A stretch of DNA of 64,000 bases from Ochrobactrum sp. Marseille-Q0166 (GTDB lineage Bacteria > Pseudomonadota > Alphaproteobacteria > Rhizobiales > Rhizobiaceae). Below are positions 1 to 8,443 of the stretch, one piece after another (within the stretch, counting starts at the first letter, position 1; the number at the start of each line of letters is the position of its first letter). The notes under the pieces were generated by a model that searched no databases, was not told the origin of the DNA, and was given only the letters and a program-made list of their open reading frames with translations. The stretch is taken from assembly GCF_014397025.1 (NCBI RefSeq), contig NZ_JACJUO010000002.1, positions 1,492,002 to 1,556,001 on the forward strand. The letters are read 5' to 3'. The position numbers were made by a program, and so were the translations under genes.

Positions 1-89
1 GTTTGCTTTGTCATAGTTCAACCGCTGCATTGCCAGCGGTTTAGTTTGAAGACAATGCCTCTGGCGGTCCAGCCATTCAGAGGTCAGCC

Positions 90-854
90 ATGTCTTCCGA
101 CAAAAATCAGCAGCATAAAACAATCGGCATTATCGGGTTTGGAGCATTCGGACAGCTAATCGCCCGTTACCTCAGCCCGTATTTCCGACTGTATGCTTAT
201 GATCCTGTCTTAAGTCTTGATAATGTGGCAGGTGCGCTTTCCGTAACGCTTGCTACAATCGAAGATGTGGCCCGCTGCGACATCGTTATTCTTGCAGTAC
301 CCGTATCAAACCTTGAAGCGGTCATCAGCGCGATCGCGCCGCACCTGCGGCCCGGTGCTCTGGTTCTGGATGTTGGATCAGTGAAGGTCGGCCCGGCCAA
401 TATAATGCTCAATGGCCTGCCCGATCATGTCAATATCATCGCTACACATCCACTGTTTGGCCCGCAAAGCGCGCGCAACGGCATCACTGGGCTTAAAATT
501 GCCATCTGTCCGGTTCGCGGCAGCCGAGCGTATCGCATCGGCGCATTCTTGCGCAAGCAACTGGGGCTTGATGTGATCATGACAACACCCGAAGATCATG
601 ACCGCGATGCCGCTATGGTTCAAGGACTGACACATCTTATTGCAAAAGTCCTCGTACAGATGGAGCCTCTTCCCACGCGCATGACGACAAAAAGCTTCGA
701 CCTCATCATGCAGGCGGTGGGTATGGTGCGCCACGATGCCCCCGAGGTTTTCCATGCAATCGAACGTGCAAATGACTTTGCACCTATGGTGCGCCGGCGC
801 TTTTTTGAGTTGGCGGCGACACTTGAGCAATCCCTCAACGAAGCCAGTTCATAG
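90..854 (+). CDS. Prephenate/arogenate dehydrogenase (TyrA-like)
   Basis: This 254-residue protein probably oxidises prephenate (or arogenate) with NAD(P)+ in tyrosine synthesis, in the cytoplasm. An N-terminal Rossmann motif IGIIGFGAFG lies at about residues 12-21. The family signature THPLFGP follows near residue 118 and carries the conserved histidine. A short helical C-terminal domain ends the protein. There is no chorismate mutase or ACT domain, so it is a monofunctional short form. The ATG at 90 has an AGAGGT ribosome-binding site just upstream. Its stop overlaps the end of the convergent FUSC gene by 6 bases. Substrate preference cannot be read from the sequence. Confidence 0.85.
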   Translation: MSSDKNQQHKTIGIIGFGAFGQLIARYLSPYFRLYAYDPVLSLDNVAGALSVTLATIEDVARCDIVILAVPVSNLEAVISAIAPHLRPGALVLDVGSVKVGPANIMLNGLPDHVNIIATHPLFGPQSARNGITGLKIAICPVRGSRAYRIGAFLRKQLGLDVIMTTPEDHDRDAAMVQGLTHLIAKVLVQMEPLPTRMTTKSFDLIMQAVGMVRHDAPEVFHAIERANDFAPMVRRRFFELAATLEQSLNEASS

Positions 855-2804
855 AGAATTGCCCGCAAGGGCCTTATGATGCCAATCGTTCAGATGCGCG
901 ATTTCAGACTCCATATCCGTGATAAATTTTGCGGCAATGTCGTCTATTTCGCCCTCTGGCGACGATGCGCTTCCATTCAAAGGGCTGGCCTTACCAAGGG
1001 ATTTGAGTTCCAGAACGAGTTGATCAAGTCCCTCTCCATGTGCGGCATACTCCGCTTTAATATCCGTTATCGAATAGGATGTAATAGCATCGCACAGGCG
1101 TTCCATTGACGTGATCACCGGATACCAGACAATGGCCTGCAAACCGGCCGGCGGCGGATCGCCAAGTGTCTTCTGCAAGGTGGCCCGCATATCCGCAAGC
1201 TTGCCATAAGCAAGTCTGCGCGCCGCAACAACATTGACTGTGTCATCTGCTTTCGTCGGTTTCGAGCTGTTCAAAACTTGTGCAAGATAATGAACAATGG
1301 CTGCTCGAGCAGCGTTAAAGCAACGCTCAAACGTGTCGTACTTACGCTTGGGCCAAATGAGATAGCCGAAAACAATGACAATGATACCGCCGGTCAATGT
1401 ATCGGCAAATCGCCAGACCGCGTAATTGGCCTCTTTTGTTTCAGGACTGATATAATCAATCAACACCAGAACAAGCGGCGTTAACACCAAAGAAAACAGC
1501 GCGTAGGACTTCTGGATTGCCCATGGCATGAGGAAGGCAATCGCTGTCAGGATCGCAACAAAAATCACTCCAAGCGGAATAAAGATCAAAATTGCTGCGC
1601 CGATCAGCACGCCCGCGCTGGTCCCGACACAACGCAACACCGTTCGACCGAAAACAGAGCCAAGATCGGGCCGCATCACAATGACGATTGTCATCGGTAT
1701 CCAGTACCAATGCGTCACACGGTCAACAAAATGGAATGACAGACCGATCCCCAGGCAGATAGCAAAAGCCAAGGCTGATAAGATCGTGTCTTTACCAACG
1801 CTCATAATATCGACCGTCATCCGCAGCCGTTCAAAAATTGGTGCACTCTGTGGCGTCTGAACATTCATATTGTTAAGGACAAAAGCACGTTTATTGGTAA
1901 TGCTTTGAGCGAGCTGATCAACGGCACTCCCTATCCGCCCTGCATCAGTGACCACCTTCTGGCGGTCAATACTGCCCTTGGTTGCGAGCATCTCATGCAT
2001 GAGAGCAAGATTGCTGGCTGCCTTCTGCAGTATGTCACTTTTGTCTGTACCCAGAATGAGCGTAAAAAGAGCGTCAGCTTTCTGGACGATTGCCGCTGTT
2101 TGCTCACTTTGCGGACTGGTTCCCCATGCATTGAAACGGGTGTGCATCATCATCTGATAAAGCGCATCAAGCAAAGTCGTGACGTGTTCGCGATCGGCCT
2201 CCACCATTGTGCCATCGGCGCGCGATTGAGCCAGTTTTTGCAAAGCGGCTAGCAAATTGGTCAACAGTTTACGACGCGGAGAATTTCTGGTGCAGAGCCC
2301 CTCAATACCGAGCATCAACGCATAAAAAGCCGATCCAAGAATGAAAAAACCGGCAAGCGGTATGAATGATTTTATCTCCGGATTGCACAAGGCAATCGTG
2401 CCGAACATTAAAATCATCATGCAGCCAGAAGAAAGTACGCTGCTGTGAAAGCTGACGATGGTCGAGAAAAACGCGAGAACCATCATAATGCCGATGATAG
2501 CAATCCATGGCAGAAAGCCCAAATAGCCGAGCAGCAACCCAATCGAGCCGCAAATTGCTGAAAGCAGGATTTTCAGGAATGTAAACTGATAAGCTTCGTC
2601 GCGCTCACCGGGAGCCTGTGTCAGCGACCCCATTGAAACGAAAAGCGATTCAGCGACATGTCCCGTCGCGATACCCACGGCCAGAGGCAAACCGACACCA
2701 ATCGCAGCGCGTATTGATCGCCCCCAGACCCATTTTGCAGGCTTAAATGCAAGAAGTTGCTTCAACCAATCTGCATTGGTGTGGCTGCTCGTGTACTGTT
2801 GCAT
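849..2804 (-). CDS. FUSC-family inner-membrane transporter (aromatic acid exporter type)
   Basis: A 651-residue membrane protein of the FUSC/YccS/AaeB type. It has an N-terminal block of hydrophobic helices (about residues 30-170), a soluble middle region (about 175-340), a second hydrophobic block (about 345-480) and a soluble C-terminal tail. This duplicated layout is typical of the family, whose known members export aromatic carboxylic acids or act in fusaric acid resistance. I chose ATG at 2804 over the adjacent TTG at 2807. It is convergent with the tyrosine-pathway dehydrogenase. A link to aromatic acids is suggestive only; the substrate is unknown. Confidence 0.8.
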   Translation of the reverse strand: MQQYTSSHTNADWLKQLLAFKPAKWVWGRSIRAAIGVGLPLAVGIATGHVAESLFVSMGSLTQAPGERDEAYQFTFLKILLSAICGSIGLLLGYLGFLPWIAIIGIMMVLAFFSTIVSFHSSVLSSGCMMILMFGTIALCNPEIKSFIPLAGFFILGSAFYALMLGIEGLCTRNSPRRKLLTNLLAALQKLAQSRADGTMVEADREHVTTLLDALYQMMMHTRFNAWGTSPQSEQTAAIVQKADALFTLILGTDKSDILQKAASNLALMHEMLATKGSIDRQKVVTDAGRIGSAVDQLAQSITNKRAFVLNNMNVQTPQSAPIFERLRMTVDIMSVGKDTILSALAFAICLGIGLSFHFVDRVTHWYWIPMTIVIVMRPDLGSVFGRTVLRCVGTSAGVLIGAAILIFIPLGVIFVAILTAIAFLMPWAIQKSYALFSLVLTPLVLVLIDYISPETKEANYAVWRFADTLTGGIIVIVFGYLIWPKRKYDTFERCFNAARAAIVHYLAQVLNSSKPTKADDTVNVVAARRLAYGKLADMRATLQKTLGDPPPAGLQAIVWYPVITSMERLCDAITSYSITDIKAEYAAHGEGLDQLVLELKSLGKASPLNGSASSPEGEIDDIAAKFITDMESEIAHLNDWHHKALAGNSL

Positions 2805-2937
2805 CAAAACTCGCTTAAACGTAATTTAACTTTCAATCCCGGAATGCCAGTCGCAACTTAAACGTATGAAATATTTATTGCGACCCTAAAACTCCTTATA
2901 TTAAGAGTATCTAACCGTATGCCGCGAGATCACTGCA

Positions 2938-3285
2938 ATGAACAAAGATACGCTTTTTCTTCTAACGCCCGGTTTTGAAGACCCGGCCTATCCCGGCCAA
3001 ACGTTCTACTGCGAGCATTGTGCCCTGTTGGAAGGTGTGCTTGCTTCGTTTCCGCAACTCGGTCAAAGCCTAGACGTCAGGCGGATTTCCTGGCCACGGC
3101 CAAGGCATGATGTGATCGCACTCGTGGGTGAAGCAAACCAGTCACTGCCTTTGTTAATATTGGCGAAGGGCGAACGCTCGCTCCATCAGACGGGAGAATA
3201 TGAAGACAGAGCATTCATTTCAAACAAGGATGCGATCATGGCAGTTCTTTCTGAGCGACACGGTTTCCCCAATCCACATCCATAA
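2938..3285 (+). CDS. DUF3088 small thioredoxin-like protein
   Basis: A 115-residue protein matching the DUF3088 family, which is common in proteobacteria. An N-terminal segment 'LLTPGFEDPAYPGQTFYCEHC' holds a CxxC pair (YCEHC, about residues 23-27), suggesting a thioredoxin-like fold. No signal peptide is visible, so it is probably cytoplasmic. The ATG at 2938 has a weak GAG-type ribosome-binding site. It is a single gene divergent from the FUSC gene. The biochemical role is unknown; a redox or thiol-binding role is inferred only from the CxxC. Confidence 0.7.
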   Translation: MNKDTLFLLTPGFEDPAYPGQTFYCEHCALLEGVLASFPQLGQSLDVRRISWPRPRHDVIALVGEANQSLPLLILAKGERSLHQTGEYEDRAFISNKDAIMAVLSERHGFPNPHP

Positions 3286-3593
3286 CTGAGTATGGAAACA
3301 CGTCTGCGCTGCAACCGAATCCAAATGCTTTCAGAGACCGATATCGAAACCTGGCGCACGCATTTGTGACCAGTAACTTTCAAACTTCCTCTTTCCTTTT
3401 TGCGGTTACGCTTCATCTTACATCCTGCCGACTCGGCACTTTTCATAGGACGGCGGGCCTCGCCCTTCATGAACCTGTCTAGAAGGTTTGATCATATTCT
3501 TCGTCCGAATATCGAGCGGCAATAGACGAGATTTCAGACTGAGTGACACGCATAAACGTGCGCTCATCCTCAACCACAACAAGGAGCAACCTC

Positions 3594-4646
3594 ATGGTCG
3601 TAAAAGCCTATGGTGCTTATGCCGGTGACAAGCCACTTGAGCCGATCGACATTGCCCGTCGTGCGCCGGGTGCAGAAGATGTGCAGATCGCAATCGCCTA
3701 TTGCGGCGTCTGCCATTCCGATCTGCATCAGGTCCGCTCAGAATGGGGCGGCACGGTCTATCCTTGCGTACCCGGCCACGAAATTGTTGGGCATGTCACC
3801 GCTGTTGGCGCAAATGTCAGCAAATTCAAGGTTGGTGATACGGTCGGTGTTGGTTGCATGGTCGACAGCTGCCAGCATTGCTATGCCTGCGATGACGGAC
3901 TGGAGCAATATTGCGAACACGGCTTCACGGCCACTTATAATTCGCCGACAACAGATGCGCCAGGCCACACACTGGGCGGCTATTCGCAACAGATCGTTGT
4001 GAAGGACAAGTTCGTTCTCAAGATCAATCATCCGAAGGAACAGCTTGCCGCTGTTGCACCGCTGCTCTGCGCTGGCATCACAACATGGTCGCCGCTGCGC
4101 CACTGGCGCGTCGGTCCGGGCATGAAGGTTGGCATCGTCGGTATCGGCGGTCTTGGACATATGGGCATCAAGCTCGCCCATGCGCTCGGAGCCCATACGG
4201 TCGCCTTCACCACATCCGAGAGCAAGCGTGCAGACGCCAAGGCACTCGGTGCGGATGAAGTCATCGTATCGCGCAACGAAGAAGAGATGAAGGCACATGC
4301 CAATAGCTTCGACTTCATCCTCAACACCGTCGCAGCAAGCCATAATCTCGACGCCTTCACGCAGCTTCTCAAGCGCGACGGCACCCTGACACTGGTTGGT
4401 GTGCCTGAACATGCCCATCCGTCGCCAAGTGTCGCTACGCTGATCTTCAAGCGTCGCTCTATTGCCGGTTCACTGATCGGTGGCATTGCTGAAACGCAGG
4501 AAATGCTCGATTTCTGCGCTGAAAAAGGTATTGTCGCCGATATTGAAATGATAGCAATCCAGGACATCGAAAATGCATATGAACGTATGCAGAAAAGCGA
4601 TGTGAAGTACCGCTTTGTTATCGACAGCGCCACACTCGCAGCTTAA
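3594..4646 (+). CDS. Zinc-dependent NAD(P) alcohol dehydrogenase (YahK/CAD type)
   Basis: A 350-residue medium-chain alcohol dehydrogenase interconverting aldehydes and alcohols. The catalytic zinc site is CGVCHSD near residue 37 with GHE near residue 60. The structural zinc cysteines are in DSCQHCYACDDGLEQYC (about 94-110), and the nucleotide-binding loop is GIGGLGHMG (about 179-187). An in-frame start exists at 3543, but the ATG at 3594 is preceded by AAGGAGCAACCTC, a strong ribosome-binding site, so I start there. It resembles the YahK/cinnamyl-alcohol dehydrogenase group, usually NADPH-preferring aldehyde reductases. A hairpin terminator follows at 4659-4679. Confidence 0.9.
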   Translation: MVVKAYGAYAGDKPLEPIDIARRAPGAEDVQIAIAYCGVCHSDLHQVRSEWGGTVYPCVPGHEIVGHVTAVGANVSKFKVGDTVGVGCMVDSCQHCYACDDGLEQYCEHGFTATYNSPTTDAPGHTLGGYSQQIVVKDKFVLKINHPKEQLAAVAPLLCAGITTWSPLRHWRVGPGMKVGIVGIGGLGHMGIKLAHALGAHTVAFTTSESKRADAKALGADEVIVSRNEEEMKAHANSFDFILNTVAASHNLDAFTQLLKRDGTLTLVGVPEHAHPSPSVATLIFKRRSIAGSLIGGIAETQEMLDFCAEKGIVADIEMIAIQDIENAYERMQKSDVKYRFVIDSATLAA

Positions 4647-4658
4647 CGAACTGAAAAG

Positions 4659-4679
4659 CGGCCCGGTTATTCCGGGCCG
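4659..4679. terminator. Bidirectional hairpin terminator between adh and lrp-type gene
   Basis: An 8-bp perfect GC-rich stem (CGGCCCGG / CCGGGCCG) with a 5-base loop sits between two convergent genes. Short A and T runs lie on either side, so it may serve both strands. Confidence 0.7.
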
Positions 4680-4685
4680 TTCGAT

Positions 4686-5144
4686 TCATAGCGGTATTTC
4701 TGACACCTGCTTCACCGTCTGGCTCGGGACGTCGGTCTTGAGGCTTTGAACGCCTTTAATGCGGCTCAAATGCTCCGACTGAAACCGGCGATAGTCTTCA
4801 ATGTCCGCGGCCACCACACGGATCATCGCGTCGAAATCCCCCAACATGAAATAGCACTCAACCACCTGTGGCAAGTTGAGGATCGCCTTGGCGAAGGTCT
4901 GAAGTGTTTCTTCATCCTGCTGGTCAAGACGGATACGCACGAAGAATGTCAGCCCTTTGCCGATCTTTGCCGGATTAAGCACCGCGACATAGCGGTCGAT
5001 AACCCCCGCCTCTTCAAGAAGCCGGACACGTCTTAAACAAGGCGATGGCGAAAGCCCCACTTCCCGCGCCAGATCATTGTTGGCGATACGACCGTTGCGC
5101 TGAAGCACGCGAAGAATCCGTCTATCGATATCATCGAGCTTCAT
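4686..5144 (-). CDS. Lrp/AsnC-family transcriptional regulator
   Basis: A 152-residue regulator with an N-terminal helix-turn-helix (DDIDRRILRVLQRNGRIANNDLAREVGLSPSPCLRRV, about residues 3-40) and a C-terminal RAM/ligand-binding domain. Members bind amino acids and work as dimers or octamers. It is divergent from azlCD, with 170 bases between. In other bacteria azlCD-type branched-chain amino acid exporters are controlled by Lrp-like proteins, so azlCD is its likely target. Autoregulation is common in the family but is not shown here. Confidence 0.9.
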   Translation of the reverse strand: MKLDDIDRRILRVLQRNGRIANNDLAREVGLSPSPCLRRVRLLEEAGVIDRYVAVLNPAKIGKGLTFFVRIRLDQQDEETLQTFAKAILNLPQVVECYFMLGDFDAMIRVVAADIEDYRRFQSEHLSRIKGVQSLKTDVPSQTVKQVSEIPL

Positions 5145-5314
5145 TGGCTCTCAATTCCATTTCTGCGAATATAATTGGCATTATCTGCTAAATATTGATG
5201 CATGATGGCGATCTTTGCAACCCGATTGCTCAAGATATTGGCTACATTGCGCGTCGACTACAAGTGTCGTGTAATTTATGAAAAGCAGGCTTAAAGCCAG
5301 CCAACGGAATTTTG

Positions 5315-6061
5315 ATGGATATTTCACAGACCTATGCGCCGCAAAAAAGCAAGACTACGGGCAATTCTGAATTTCGCCGCGGAGCCGTTGCAGGATTCCC
5401 AGTTTTACTTGGCATTATTCCCTATGCGGTAGTTTTGGGTGCGCTCGCGGCACAAAAAGGGTTGAGTATCGTTGAAGTCCCGTTGATGACCGGTCTCAAT
5501 TTCGCGGGCGGCTCCGAGTTTGCAGCTATTCAGCTCTGGACATCGCCACCGCATATTCTGCTGATTGCAGCGATAACATTTCTCGTAAACAGCCGTCATT
5601 TGCTAATGGGAGCAGCACTCGCTCCGTTCATCCGTCATCTACCAAAGCGCAAGGCTTTTGCTACGCTTTTTCTCATGTGTGATGAAAGCTGGGCGATTGG
5701 CATTGCCGATGCCAGACGCCGGAAGGCCAAAGGCATCAACTATGCTTTCAGCCTGAAATTTTATGCCGGTGTTGCGGTCCCGTTTTACATCGCATGGGTG
5801 TTCTTCACCACGCTCGGCGCTGCCTTCGGTCCGATGATGGGCGATCTGCGTCCATACGGCTTTGACATGGCCTTCCCGGCAGTCTTCCTTGTGCTGCTTG
5901 CAGGTATGTGGAAAGGCGTGGCCGCCGCGCGGCCATGGCTCGTCAGTCTGGTTGTCGCAGCAACAACTTATCTAACAATCCCCGGCGCTTGGTATGTCGC
6001 AGCCGGTGCGATTTCCGGCCTGATTGCTGCTTACGTACTTGCAGGTGGCGACAATGATTGA
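5315..6061 (+). CDS. azlC: AzlC-family branched-chain amino acid exporter, large subunit
   Basis: A 248-residue polytopic membrane protein of the AzlC family, the large subunit of a two-component exporter for branched-chain amino acids. The family-typical segment FRRGAVAGFPVLLGIIPYAVVLGALA occurs at about residues 20-46, followed by several hydrophobic helices. I use ATG at 5315 rather than the TTG three bases upstream. The last bases overlap azlD, so the two are translationally coupled. The divergent Lrp-type gene is the probable regulator. The exact substrate (leucine, isoleucine, valine or analogues) is inferred. Confidence 0.88.
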   Translation: MDISQTYAPQKSKTTGNSEFRRGAVAGFPVLLGIIPYAVVLGALAAQKGLSIVEVPLMTGLNFAGGSEFAAIQLWTSPPHILLIAAITFLVNSRHLLMGAALAPFIRHLPKRKAFATLFLMCDESWAIGIADARRRKAKGINYAFSLKFYAGVAVPFYIAWVFFTTLGAAFGPMMGDLRPYGFDMAFPAVFLVLLAGMWKGVAAARPWLVSLVVAATTYLTIPGAWYVAAGAISGLIAAYVLAGGDND

Positions 6062-6353
6062 TCCAATAGCAATTGCAGCTATCGTACTGATGGCAAGCGT
6101 CACCTATCTCACGCGCATTGGCGGTTATATTCTGTTGCGCAATCGGACACTCAGCAAGCGTGCCACAGCTGTCATGGAAGCAGCCCCCGGCTGCGTGCTG
6201 ATTTCAGTGATTGCGCCAGATTTCGTATCAGACAAACCGGCCGATCTCGCAGCGCTTGCCATCACCATTCTTGCGGCAACCCGCTTTTCCATGCTGCCAA
6301 CCGTCATCATTGGCATCTGTTCGGCAGGCTTTTTCCGCTATCTGATGGGCTAA
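6054..6353 (+). CDS. azlD: AzlD-family exporter, small subunit
   Basis: A 99-residue membrane protein with about four helices, of the AzlD family that pairs with AzlC. The start is ATG at 6054, preceded by AGGTGG and lying inside the end of azlC. An upstream in-frame start at 6024 is less likely because it lacks a good ribosome-binding site. Its stop overlaps the convergent LysR gene by 4 bases. Confidence 0.88.
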   Translation: MIDPIAIAAIVLMASVTYLTRIGGYILLRNRTLSKRATAVMEAAPGCVLISVIAPDFVSDKPADLAALAITILAATRFSMLPTVIIGICSAGFFRYLMG

Positions 6354-7240
6354 TTTGACGACGCAAGCACGCTTAGAATCCACTCGCGAAAAGCGCGAAT
6401 TTTGGGCATATTCTTTCGTGCTTTGGGATAGACCAACCAATAGGCCTGTCCGTCATCGCAAAGAAGATCAAAGGGTTGGACCAGTTGCCCGGATGCCAGT
6501 TCTGCCGCATGAAATGCAGGCGTCAGAATGCCCACGCCCTGCCCGGCGGCGGCGGCTCGCCCTTCCAGATGCTGCGCACCATAACGGCTGAATGAGTTGC
6601 CCTTGATGTCCGGATTTTCAATTCCGGCAGCCTTGTACCAGATTTTCCACCATGGATCGTTGGGATCGACAGCGCGAAGACGCAACAGATCCGATGGTTC
6701 CCTGATACCTCCGACCGATTCAATAAGCTTGGGACTGAGCATCGGTGAGAACTGCGCCTTGATCAGCTCATGCGCCTCAAGCCCCGGCCAATTTCCTCGC
6801 CCGGCGCGAATGGCCATATCGACATTTGACGTCGAGAAATCAATTATATCGTTTGAGGTATCCAGTCGCACAGCCAGTGCCGGATGTTGCATCTGAAACG
6901 ATCCCAACCGCTGCACGAGCCAGTTTGATGCAAAAGTCACCACAGCGCTGATCGTCAAAACGCCTTGTGTATCTTCGCGTGCCGATGCAAAGGCGGCGCG
7001 CATGGTTTCAAAAGCATCATTGATGGCAGGAGCGAGACGTTTGCCCAGTTCGGTCAATTCGACCTGGCGCGGTTTACGCAGAAACAGTGGTGCACCGACG
7101 CGTTCTTCCAGCAATTTGATCTGATAGCTGACAGCAGCCTGTGTCATCCCAAGCTCTTCCGCCGCACGGGTAAAGCTCGCATGGCGGGAAGCGGATTCAA
7201 AAACGCGAATGGCTGCCAGAGATGGTAGGACTGTCGTCAT
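6350..7240 (-). CDS. LysR-family transcriptional regulator (GcvA-like)
   Basis: A 296-residue LysR regulator. The winged helix is at about residues 5-63 (LAAIRVFESASRHASFTRAAEELGMTQAAVSYQIKLLEERVGAPLF), followed by a substrate-binding domain. The wording of the helix (AAVSYQIKLLEE) and the C-terminal half resemble the GcvA subgroup. I start at ATG 7240 because the extra ten residues upstream are atypical. It is divergent from the small DUF1127-like gene. The target and inducer are unknown. Confidence 0.88.
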   Translation of the reverse strand: MTTVLPSLAAIRVFESASRHASFTRAAEELGMTQAAVSYQIKLLEERVGAPLFLRKPRQVELTELGKRLAPAINDAFETMRAAFASAREDTQGVLTISAVVTFASNWLVQRLGSFQMQHPALAVRLDTSNDIIDFSTSNVDMAIRAGRGNWPGLEAHELIKAQFSPMLSPKLIESVGGIREPSDLLRLRAVDPNDPWWKIWYKAAGIENPDIKGNSFSRYGAQHLEGRAAAAGQGVGILTPAFHAAELASGQLVQPFDLLCDDGQAYWLVYPKARKNMPKIRAFREWILSVLASSN

Positions 7241-7357
7241 AATACATAAGGCCTCCTTATATCTCATAATCGACGTTCAATTGGAAAACAACGCATTTTT
7301 CCATCATAAACATAGGCACAATTTAACCGGATATCTTAGAAAAAATCGAGATCGACC

Positions 7358-7582
7358 ATGCGTGATGTTGAGATCAACTCATCAGCGATTGCCGTTGTTT
7401 GCCCTGAAAAAATAGTGTCGTCCGGCCTGCGTGCATGGATTGCACACTTGTTCGAGCGCAAGGGAAAGCGCGGTGTCCTCAGCGAACACGCGCCGGACTA
7501 TTTACTGCACGATGTGGGCATCAAAGACGGAAGGCCATCCCGTTTTGACCGTGGCGGACATAAGCTGCCCGAATGGCGATAG
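7358..7582 (+). CDS. Small DUF1127-like protein
   Basis: A 74-residue protein whose C-terminal half (HLFERKGKRGVLSEHAPDYLLHDVGIKDG) follows the DUF1127 pattern of basic residues, then 'L..HLL.D+GI'. Some DUF1127 proteins bind RNA and affect phosphate and carbon metabolism in alphaproteobacteria. The N-terminal extension of about 35 residues is longer than in the shortest members. It stands alone, divergent from a LysR gene. Confidence 0.55.
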   Translation: MRDVEINSSAIAVVCPEKIVSSGLRAWIAHLFERKGKRGVLSEHAPDYLLHDVGIKDGRPSRFDRGGHKLPEWR

Positions 7583-7652
7583 TTGCTGGTGTTTCGCATT
7601 ATCCGACGCAAAATCGAATCCAAAACCCCTCCGCACTTTTGCAGGAAATGCC

Positions 7653-8318
7653 TTAGCCACTTACCACCGCAAAGCCACGCGCTTTCAATCCCCGTCGGTC
7701 CTCACGCAGATTATCGATCAGGCGAGAGCGACTTCCACCCAGATGCGATGTCATCAGAGCCGTTGCTTGCGATGCATCTCCTTCCCGCACCGCATCCAGA
7801 ATAGCATGATGCTGTTGCCATGCGCGCGCAAGCGCATCCGCATCGCGCACTTCAAGCCAGCGCGCCCGCGAAAGCCGCTGCATGGCATCGCGAACACCGC
7901 GGCTCAGAAACTCATTGCCTGAAATCCGGGCCAGCTCGATGTGAAAATCCATACCGACACGATGCCACTCCTCGCGTGTGCTTGTGGCATCGCAACTGTT
8001 GAGCATTTCGGCAATTGCCTCCACACCACTGCGATCTTCCAGCGTGCAAGTGACGTTGAGGGCGGCAATCTCCAGCGCCTCACGATAAACACCAATCTGC
8101 TCAATCTCCGCGAGATTGATCGGTGAAACGGTCCAGCCGCGCCCTTCCCTTCCGACAAGCCCTTCGGCTTCAAGGCGCAAAAGCGCCGCACGGATCGGCG
8201 TGCGTGATGCATTGAACTGCGCTTCGATCCAGCGTTCAGTCAGCCGTTCGCCCGGCCCCAGCTCAAGTCCGAGGATCATATCGCGTAACTGTTCTTCGAC
8301 TTGACGCATCTGTGACAT
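7653..8318 (-). CDS. GntR-family (FCD-type) transcriptional regulator
   Basis: A 221-residue regulator with a winged helix (LRDMILGLELGPGERLTERWIEAQFNASRTPIRAALLRLEAEGLV) and an all-helical FCD ligand domain. I chose ATG at 8318 because GAGG lies 7 bases upstream; the in-frame ATG at 8387 falls inside an inverted repeat that looks like the operator. It is divergent from an MFS exporter, which it probably represses together with itself. The inducer is unknown; FCD domains typically bind small organic acids. Confidence 0.87.
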   Translation of the reverse strand: MSQMRQVEEQLRDMILGLELGPGERLTERWIEAQFNASRTPIRAALLRLEAEGLVGREGRGWTVSPINLAEIEQIGVYREALEIAALNVTCTLEDRSGVEAIAEMLNSCDATSTREEWHRVGMDFHIELARISGNEFLSRGVRDAMQRLSRARWLEVRDADALARAWQQHHAILDAVREGDASQATALMTSHLGGSRSRLIDNLREDRRGLKARGFAVVSG

Positions 8319-8377
8319 TGGACCCTCGATATCCTCGCGCCCGACTGATTGACAAGCCTTCTGGACAAGCGCATGTA

Positions 8378-8411
8378 TGTATTCCATTTTGGTATCCCAA
8401 AATGGAATACA
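8378..8411. promoter_or_regulatory. 15-bp perfect inverted repeat, probable GntR operator
   Basis: The arms TGTATTCCATTTTGG and CCAAAATGGAATACA are exact reverse complements separated by TATC. The site lies between the divergent GntR regulator (start 8318) and the MFS gene (start 8444), 32 bases upstream of the latter. This position fits repression of both promoters. Confidence 0.75.
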
Positions 8412-8443
8412 ATGCAACAACGCATAAAAACACGGAACACAGC

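Noticed and set aside
7653..8387. Longer GntR protein starting at ATG 8387
   Set aside because: That start lies inside the inverted repeat and lacks a ribosome-binding site; ATG 8318 has GAGG at the right distance.
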